In this document: positions 59,004 through 64,000 of the stretch, one piece after another | How positions within the stretch are numbered: the first letter of the stretch is position 1 | Layout of the letters: every line of letters begins with the position of its first letter | Assembly: GCF_024612015.1 (NCBI RefSeq) | Contig: NZ_CP102512.1 | Location: forward strand, 5,766,001 to 5,830,000 | DNA: 64,000 nt | From: Streptomyces sp. CA-210063 | Lineage (GTDB): Bacteria > Actinomycetota > Actinomycetes > Streptomycetales > Streptomycetaceae | Reading direction: 5' to 3' | The notes under the pieces: model-generated | What the model was told of the DNA's origin: nothing | The model's input: the letters and a program-made list of their open reading frames with translations, nothing else | Databases searched by the model: none | Made by a program: the position numbers and the translations under genes

Positions 59004-60428
59004 TCAGACCGAGCCGGTACGAGCCTGCGCCTCCACGGCCGCACCGACGACGGCCTCCACGACGGGCTCCACGACGGCCTCCATGGCGGGCTCCACGACG
59101 GCCTCCACGGCGGGCTCCCCGACGATCTCCACGACGGGCTCCCTGACGATCTCCCCGATGGGCTTCTCGGCCGTCGCGGCATCCGCCGCGGTCGCGGCGG
59201 CCGCGGCGGCCGCGGCCTCCCCCTCAGGCTCCGGCATCCGCCGCATCAGCGCCCAGTACCCCACCCCCGCCACGGTCCCGATCACCGCGCACAACCCCCA
59301 CAGCCACTCCGCGCCCCACCGGTCGATGACGACGCCGGACATGAGCGGGGCGACGAGGGCGGCGACCGACCAGGACATGGTGTACATGCCCTGGTAGCGC
59401 CCGCGCCCCTGTACGGGCGAGAGCCGGACGACGACGCCGGTCTGGGTGGGCGCGTTGACGATCTCGGCGAGGGTCCAGACACAGACGGTGAGGGCGAAGA
59501 CGCCGATCGACCCGGCGAAGGCGGTGAGACCGAAGCCGTACCCCGCGAGCACCGACGAGACGACGAGAAGCCGCCCGGGATCGCGATGCTCGATGAAACG
59601 GGTGACGGGGATCTGCAGCGCGACGATGAGGACACCGTTGACGGCGATGGCGAGGCCGTAGTCGGCAGGCGTGAAGCCGGCTTCCCCCATCGCGACCGGC
59701 AGTCCGACCGACCCCTGCTGGAAGATCAGCGCGACCAGGAAGGACAACCCGACGACGCCCATGAACCGCCCGTCGCGCGCCACGGTCCCGAGCCCTACCT
59801 CGTCATCGCCGGCCTTCTCCACCGCCGTACGCTCCGGTCGTGACTCCGGGAGCTTCAGGAAGACGACGATCGCGCAGGCCAGCGTCATCCCCGCCTCGAT
59901 GAGGAACCCGGCGAGATAGCTGACCTCGGCGATGAACCCGGCGCCCATGGAGGAGATGGCGAAGCCGAGGTTGATGGCCCAGTAGTTGAGGGAGAACGCC
60001 CGTACGCGGTCCTCGGGCCGGACGATGTCCGCCATCATCGCCTGCACGGCGGGCCGGGAGGCGTTGCTGGTGGCGCCGACGAGGAAGGCGACGGCGGCGA
60101 TCGCGACGGGATCCTGTACGAAGCCGAGCAGCGCGACCGACACGGCCGTCGAGGCCTGCGCGATCAGCAGAGTGGGCCGCCGCCCGAGCCGGTCAGCCAT
60201 GACGCCGCCGCCGAGCGACGAAATGACCCCGCCGAGACCGTGCAGCGAGGCCACCAGCCCGGCGTACGAGGCGGAGTACCCGCGGTCCAGCGTCAGATAC
60301 AGCGCCATGAAGGTGGCGACGAACGCGCCCAGCCGGTTGACGAGCGTGCTGGTCCACAGCCACCAGAACTCCCGGGGCAGCCCCGAGACGGACTCCCGGA
60401 CGGCACGTCTGGCAGCGACGAGTGGCAT
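59004..60428 (-). CDS. MFS transporter
   Basis: 474 residues from the ATG at 60428. Twelve membrane helices of the major facilitator fold with the loop 2-3 motif GGVMADRLGRRPTLLIAQ, and PSRPAVQAMMADIVRPEDR-type loop after helix 4. Likely drug/proton antiporter (DHA1 type). The C-terminal tail after residue 415 is built of Ala runs and EPVVEIV/EPAVEAV repeats, encoded by repetitive DNA at 59025-59160. Much of the upstream in-frame extension to 61208 is antisense to gpmA and ignored. Confidence 0.9.
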   Translation of the reverse strand: MPLVAARRAVRESVSGLPREFWWLWTSTLVNRLGAFVATFMALYLTLDRGYSASYAGLVASLHGLGGVISSLGGGVMADRLGRRPTLLIAQASTAVSVALLGFVQDPVAIAAVAFLVGATSNASRPAVQAMMADIVRPEDRVRAFSLNYWAINLGFAISSMGAGFIAEVSYLAGFLIEAGMTLACAIVVFLKLPESRPERTAVEKAGDDEVGLGTVARDGRFMGVVGLSFLVALIFQQGSVGLPVAMGEAGFTPADYGLAIAVNGVLIVALQIPVTRFIEHRDPGRLLVVSSVLAGYGFGLTAFAGSIGVFALTVCVWTLAEIVNAPTQTGVVVRLSPVQGRGRYQGMYTMSWSVAALVAPLMSGVVIDRWGAEWLWGLCAVIGTVAGVGYWALMRRMPEPEGEAAAAAAAATAADAATAEKPIGEIVREPVVEIVGEPAVEAVVEPAMEAVVEPVVEAVVGAAVEAQARTGSV

Positions 60429-60620
60429 GAAGGTCCCCCACGAACGTAAGCGGCTAAGGCGGCTAGCACACCTTACGAAGACCGTCTGGAACGGGGCCAC
60501 CCAATTACCAACCCCGGTCAACTGTCGGCGGTGAACGGTGAGGGTGGGCCCCGTCTGTGCGCTTGTCCACCTGTCGGCCGGGCGTGTAGTGGATCCAGGC
60601 CGTCGATTACGCTCAGAGCC

Positions 60621-61382
60621 ATGGCCGACGCACCGTACAAGCTGATCCTCCTCCGCCACGGCGAGAGCGAGTGGAACGAGAAGAACCTGTTCACCGGCTG
60701 GGTGGACGTCAATCTCACGCCGAAGGGAGAGAAGGAGGCGACGCGCGGCGGTGAGCTGCTGAAGGACGCCGGCCTGCTCCCGGACGTGCTCCACACCTCC
60801 CTCCAGAGGCGCGCCATCCGCACCGCGCAGCTGGCCCTCGATTCCGCCGACCGCCTCTGGATCCCGGTCCACCGCAGCTGGCGCCTGAACGAGCGCCACT
60901 ACGGCGCCCTCCAGGGCAAGGACAAGGCGCAGACCCTCGCGGAGTTCGGCGAGGAGCAGTTCATGCTGTGGCGCCGCTCGTACGACACCCCGCCGCCCCC
61001 GCTCGCGGACGACTCCGAGTTCTCCCAGGCGGCCGACGCACGCTACGCGACCATCCCCCCGGAGCTCCGCCCCCGCACGGAGTGCCTCAAGGACGTCGTC
61101 ACCCGCATGCTCCCCTACTGGTACGACGGCATCGTCCCCGACCTCCTGACCGGCCGCACGGTCCTCGTCGCCGCCCACGGCAACTCCCTCCGCGCCCTCG
61201 TCAAGCACCTCGACGGCATCTCCGACGCCGACATCGCGGGCCTGAACATCCCGACGGGCATCCCCCTGTCCTACGAACTCGACGCCGACTTCAAGCCGCT
61301 GAACCCGGGCGGCACCTACCTCGACCCGGACGCTGCCGCAGCGGCGATCGAGGCGGTCAAGAACCAGGGCAAGAAGAAGTAA
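60621..61382 (+). CDS. gpmA: Phosphoglycerate mutase, 2,3-BPG dependent
   Basis: 253 residues. [18 protein letters not shown] (12-29) holds the phospho-acceptor His13 and the general pattern of d[12 protein letters not shown], and [18 protein letters not shown] with the second His complete the site. It interconverts 3- and 2-phosphoglycerate in glycolysis. ATG at 60621; a TTGTCC-16-TGTAGT promoter-like pair lies about 35 bases upstream. Ends at a terminator hairpin. Confidence 0.95.
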   Translation: MADAPYKLILLRHGESEWNEKNLFTGWVDVNLTPKGEKEATRGGELLKDAGLLPDVLHTSLQRRAIRTAQLALDSADRLWIPVHRSWRLNERHYGALQGKDKAQTLAEFGEEQFMLWRRSYDTPPPPLADDSEFSQAADARYATIPPELRPRTECLKDVVTRMLPYWYDGIVPDLLTGRTVLVAAHGNSLRALVKHLDGISDADIAGLNIPTGIPLSYELDADFKPLNPGGTYLDPDAAAAAIEAVKNQGKKK

Positions 61383-61423
61383 CCGGCACTGATGCCGATT
61401 CAGGGCTGAGCCCAGAGCTGATC

Positions 61424-61461
61424 AAGCCCCCGATCTGCGATTCTTCGTTGGTCGGGGGCTT
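61424..61461 (+). terminator. gpmA terminator
   Basis: Ten-base arms AAGCCCCCGA (61424-61433) and TCGGGGGCTT (61452-61461), followed by TTG. Confidence 0.8.
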
Positions 61462-61506
61462 TGTCGGACCTTGGTGAGCTGGGTCCGTGGGCGGTGTGGG
61501 AGGTTC

Positions 61507-61806
61507 CTATGCGGCGCCCCTGACGTCGGGGGCGATGAAGCGGCGGTGTAGTGGGCTGAAGGTGGTTTCGGGGGTGCCCGGGATGTCGGCTTTCTGGATC
61601 GCGGGGGCGAGGCGCTCGGTGAAGAAGGTCTCGAACGCCTGCTGGGATTCCCACACGTCGGTGACGTGGAGCCCCTGATCGTCGAACCAGGCCACGTGTA
61701 CCTGGCCGCCGGGCGCCGGGATCTCCTCCCAGTCGACCGCGTCTCGCACTGTGTCGTACTGCTCCGGAGCCGCCCTTGCCCAGTGCATCGACATGACTAC
61801 AGCCAT
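61507..61806 (-). CDS. Small ferredoxin-fold/ABM-like protein
   Basis: 99 residues with GGGGGG ten bases before the ATG at 61806. Pattern MSMHWARAAPEQYDTVRDAV, WESQQAFETFFTERLAPAIQ, and the closing SPLHRRFIAPD suggest a dimeric alpha/beta barrel of the ABM/YCII type. Possibly an isomerase or monooxygenase; no substrate hint. Just upstream of the SCO4226-like gene on the same strand. Confidence 0.72.
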   Translation of the reverse strand: MAVVMSMHWARAAPEQYDTVRDAVDWEEIPAPGGQVHVAWFDDQGLHVTDVWESQQAFETFFTERLAPAIQKADIPGTPETTFSPLHRRFIAPDVRGAA

Positions 61807-61881
61807 GTGAAACCCCCCTATCCACCCACCCGCCCGCGGGCGCGCGCAGGCGGAGGAGCGGCCAACGGGGTGTGCGGTGGC

Positions 61882-62130
61882 TCAGACCGTCAGCGGTACC
61901 GGGTGGATCTCGTCCGCCTTGTGGCCGGCGCGTTCGTGGATGCGCTGGACGGCTTCGGCCGAGGGGGCCTCGGAGAGGCAGTAGACGGTGCCGGACTGGG
62001 GGTCGGCCCAGGCGCGTTCGAAGTGGACGTTCTCGTCCTTCTCTATGTCGAGGTCGGCTTTGTGCGCGGCCTGCAGCTGGTCGGCGGTGATGCCCTTCAT
62101 CCCGTGGTGGACGTCCATGAACTTGGTCAT
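61882..62130 (-). CDS. SCO4226-like nickel-binding protein (DUF4242)
   Basis: 82 residues from ATG 62130 with AAGGAGGTG upstream. MTKFMDVHHGMKGITADQLQ, HKADLDIEKDENVHFERAW, and CLSEAPSAEAVQRIHERAGH fit the SCO4226 nickel-binding family of Streptomyces, which is a small DUF4242 ferredoxin-fold dimer. Conserved His residues near the start are the probable metal site. It stands next to the ABM-like gene and may belong to a nickel-related stress response; the Nur gene is elsewhere in the window. Confidence 0.86.
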   Translation of the reverse strand: MTKFMDVHHGMKGITADQLQAAHKADLDIEKDENVHFERAWADPQSGTVYCLSEAPSAEAVQRIHERAGHKADEIHPVPLTV

Positions 62131-62214
62131 GGCTCGCACCTCCTTCTTCCCTTTCCGGCCTTTCCGATTCCTTGCCCTCCCCCTTCATGCTGCTCCCGTA
62201 CGGCCGCGCGGGCG

Positions 62215-62276
62215 ACCTCGTGGCAGACACCTTCGTGGCAGACACCTTCGTGGCAGACACCTTGATGGCAGACACC
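62215..62276 (+). repeat. 15-bp tandem repeat
   Basis: Four or so units of CTTCGTGGCAGACAC (62215-62276), the last two degenerate, in the gap between the SCO4226-like gene and the 62341 gene. Confidence 0.75.
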
Positions 62277-62340
62277 CCTTCGGCAGACGGCCCCTTGGAA
62301 GTGACCCGGCATCGAACGGCCGTGCGCTAGCGTCCCCCTC

Positions 62341-62790
62341 ATGCGTATGCAGAGGGTGGGGATGTCCACTGCCGGAGTCGTGGCCGCGGTGGCGCTTCTG
62401 GGCGTGGGGCTCCCCGTCGGGTACTTCCTCGTCGAGTACGGGTGCGGGCGGGAGGAGGAGCGGTTGGGGGAGGCGTTGGCCGAGGATCCCGTGCTGGACG
62501 ACGGCGTGGACGGGGCCCGGGTCGAGGAGTCGTACCAGGAGTGCGACGACGACGATCTGACGGCCGTCGCCGGGAAGACGTACCGGTACGGCGGGGACCG
62601 GGAGAGCGTTCTCGCGCACTATCGGGATGCCGCGCAGGCCCATGGGTGGCGGTACCGGACGGGCGACTGCCTCACCAAGTCGATCGACGGGGCCATGGCG
62701 GGTCTGACCCTCGAAGGGCCGGGGCCGGGCGACCGTTCCCTCCACGTCGAGATCGTCGCCGCCCGCCAGGACTCGGAGCCCTGGTGCTGA
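62341..62790 (+). CDS. Single-span envelope protein of unknown function
   Basis: 149 residues beginning MRMQRVGMSTAGVVAAVALL; the N-terminal membrane helix (about 9-30) is followed by an extracytoplasmic domain with EYGCGREEERLGEALAED and three further cysteines (ECDDDD, GDCLTKS, PWC), which may form disulfides. No lipobox. No family is recognised. It has no ribosome binding site of note; the promoter probably lies in the 62140-62340 gap. Confidence 0.72.
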   Translation: MRMQRVGMSTAGVVAAVALLGVGLPVGYFLVEYGCGREEERLGEALAEDPVLDDGVDGARVEESYQECDDDDLTAVAGKTYRYGGDRESVLAHYRDAAQAHGWRYRTGDCLTKSIDGAMAGLTLEGPGPGDRSLHVEIVAARQDSEPWC

Positions 62791-62898
62791 GCGTTCACCA
62801 GTCCCGAGACGCGGGACAAGTGACGCTCACCCATCCCCCGAATGAGTGACACTCAGCTGTCCCAGTGCATGAGTGACGCACCTGTCCCAGGCGTGAGC

Positions 62899-62931
62899 GA
62901 AGGGGGCCGTCGCGAGCGACAGGCCCCCTTC
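62899..62931. terminator. Bidirectional terminator
   Basis: Arms GAAGGGGGCC (62899-62908) and GGCCCCCTTC (62922-62931) with an inner GTCGC-GA-GCGAC stem. Separates the convergent genes at 62341 and 62973. Confidence 0.85.
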
Positions 62932-62972
62932 TCCCATGTACGAAGAGGCGTACGAAAGCAACCGCGTGCCGG

Positions 62973-63134
62973 TCAGCCGCACTGGCACGGGTTGCCGGAC
63001 TGGCACCCGCACGCACATCCGGAGCCGCAGCCGCAGGCGCCGACGAGGGGCAGGATCTTGATGTCGGCGGGCTGATGGGTGTCCCGGACCTGCGTCGGGT
63101 CGGGCGTGCTGGGGCTGGCGGGGGATTCGGCCAT
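62973..63134 (-). CDS. Cys-rich small protein (53 residues)
   Basis: ATG at 63134 with GAGGAGGGACC upstream. The C-terminal 20 residues carry seven cysteines (34, 36, 40, 42, 44, 50, 52) in CGCGSGCACGCQSGNPCQCG, all in closely spaced C-x-C or C-x3-C patterns. This suggests a metal- or Fe-S-binding tail, or a cysteine-rich structural/leader-like protein. The N-terminal half is Pro/Asp/Thr-rich. It is too short for common annotation and lies between the 62341 gene and phoU on the phoU strand. No family recognised. Confidence 0.68.
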   Translation of the reverse strand: MAESPASPSTPDPTQVRDTHQPADIKILPLVGACGCGSGCACGCQSGNPCQCG

Positions 63135-63359
63135 GGTCCCTCCTCGAAGGCTGGTGCCTGTGCCCATTGGATGCCCCCAATTGCATGCCCGTTCAGCCGG
63201 GCGCATCAACGGCGCACAGAGGCGTCCACACGCCCTGCCCGAGCACGAAGCGCCGGGAGCATCGAGCAGCCGGACCGCAGTCGGCCGGAGCCAGCCGCAG
63301 CCGGACCACCGACCGCCGGAGGCGCCCAGGGCCCCGGGCGTCGGCGCCCCGCCGAAGCC

Positions 63360-64000
63360 CTACGCCCCCTCCACCCCAGTGACCGGCTGGATGTCCGCCT
63401 GCAGCTCGTCCGCGTGCTCGCCCGTCACCAGGTACACCACACGCTTGGCGACGGACACCGCGTGGTCGGCGAAGCGCTCGTAGTAGCGGCCGAGGAGGGT
63501 GACGTCGACGGCGGTCTCGATGCCGTGCTGCCAGCGGTCGTCCATGAGGTGCTGGAAGAGGGCGCGGTGGAGGAGGTCCATCGCGTCGTCGTCCGTCTCC
63601 AACTGGAGCGCGAGGTCGACGTCCTTGGTGATGATCACCTCGGCGGCCTTGGCCATCAGGCGCTGCGCGAGCTGGCCCATCTCCAGGATCGTGGCGTGCA
63701 GGTCGCGCGGGACCGTGCGGTCGGGGAAGCGGAGCCGGGTGAGCTTGGCCACATGCTGGGCGAGGTCGCCGGAGCGCTCCAGGTCGGCCGACATGCGCAG
63801 GGAGGTCACGACGATACGGAGGTCCGTCGCCACCGGCTGCTGCCTCGCCAGCAGGGCTATCGCGCGAGCCTCCAGGTCGTGCTGCAGGTCGTCGACCTTC
63901 TTGTCGGCCTCGATCACGCTCTCGGCCAGCTTCAGGTCGGCGTCGAGCATCGCCGTCGTGGCACGTCCGATCGCCGACCCCACCAGTCGGGCCATCTCGA
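63360..64000 (-). CDS. phoU: PhoU, phosphate transport regulator, partial at window edge
   Basis: Reads leftward from beyond the right edge; the visible ATG at 63995 (MARLVGSAIGRATTAMLDAD) is internal because the frame extends to the edge as ...EMARL. 211 residues shown. The two three-helix PhoU repeats are present (TSLRMSADLERSGDLAQHVA; ILEMGQLAQRLMAKAAEVII). PhoU restrains the Pst/PhoR-PhoP phosphate response. Its neighbours PhoR/PhoP would lie just outside the window. Confidence 0.95.
   Translation of the reverse strand, partial: EMARLVGSAIGRATTAMLDADLKLAESVIEADKKVDDLQHDLEARAIALLARQQPVATDLRIVVTSLRMSADLERSGDLAQHVAKLTRLRFPDRTVPRDLHATILEMGQLAQRLMAKAAEVIITKDVDLALQLETDDDAMDLLHRALFQHLMDDRWQHGIETAVDVTLLGRYYERFADHAVSVAKRVVYLVTGEHADELQADIQPVTGVEGA

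Noticed and set aside
60429..61208. N-terminal extension of the MFS transporter frame
   Set aside because: Antisense to gpmA; the transporter has a proper start at 60428 with a ribosome binding site.
62127..62369. Minus-strand frame with repeated GVCHEGVCHE
   Set aside because: It is only the translation of the 15-bp DNA repeat; no start signal and no protein-like remainder.

Overview
The window is a very GC-rich actinobacterial chromosome segment, almost certainly Streptomyces. Indicators are GlnR, Nur, RsiG, MshA, a DUF6247 protein, DUF2516, DUF3099, an NlpC/P60 endopeptidase, many GTG starts and leaderless-looking promoters. From memory (not checked by search) the gene order follows the S. 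coelicolor stretch from about SCO4155 (two-component kinase) to SCO4228 (PhoU), interrupted by an accessory block.

Layout. 0-1.15 kb: an XRE regulator cut by the window edge, diverging from a DUF6247 gene coupled to a small frameshifted gene. 1.15-7.1 kb: an MprAB-like two-component pair, an HtrA-like membrane protease, then a secreted trypsin with an FG-GAP-like tail. 7.2-12.9 kb: LacI regulator, GlnR, alpha/beta hydrolase, MoaD/ThiS-like protein, membrane protein, LmeA-like lipoprotein-type protein. 13.1-15.3 kb: a sulfur cluster (Cys-rich leader peptide, rhodanese, SseC-like DUF1416, DsrE-like). 15.4-18.3 kb: three overlapping genes for related membrane-anchored proteins. 18.4-25.2 kb: nitrobindin-like protein, Nur, YgfZ-like protein, methyltransferase, Dtd, the anti-sigma factor RsiG, an asparaginase and an Eis-like acetyltransferase.

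25.2-32.1 kb is the most unusual conserved-looking part: three paralogous GntR-type regulators, two tiny paralogous membrane proteins divergent from two of them, a HAD phosphatase and a 744-residue protein with two aminoglycoside-phosphotransferase-like kinase domains. The regulators share duplicated promoter blocks and palindromes. A small-molecule phosphorylation/dephosphorylation circuit under paralogous repressors is my inference. A TetR regulator and a HelD/HelR-type RNA polymerase motor follow.

36-48.8 kb is accessory: DinB-like proteins, GNAT, P-loop kinase-like protein, ABM-domain protein, hydrolase/TetR pair, Tat-exported amidohydrolase, a second two-component system, gene remnants (methyltransferase, glycosyltransferase, TetR-like), and a minus-strand group of DIP1984, a tRNA-like RNA and DUF5958. 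The tRNA-like element is the second main candidate for something little described.

48.8-64 kb returns to core genes: XRE regulator with a perfect palindrome, HbhA-like protein, DUF2516, a REC-PP2C phosphatase, NlpC/P60 hydrolase, methyltransferase, mshA, YbjN-like protein, AraC regulator, DUF2000, MFS transporter, gpmA, several small proteins including an SCO4226-like nickel-binding protein and a Cys-rich 53-residue protein, and phoU cut by the right edge. Dispersed palindromic repeats occur in many intergenic gaps; no CRISPR array, IS element or canonical tRNA was seen.
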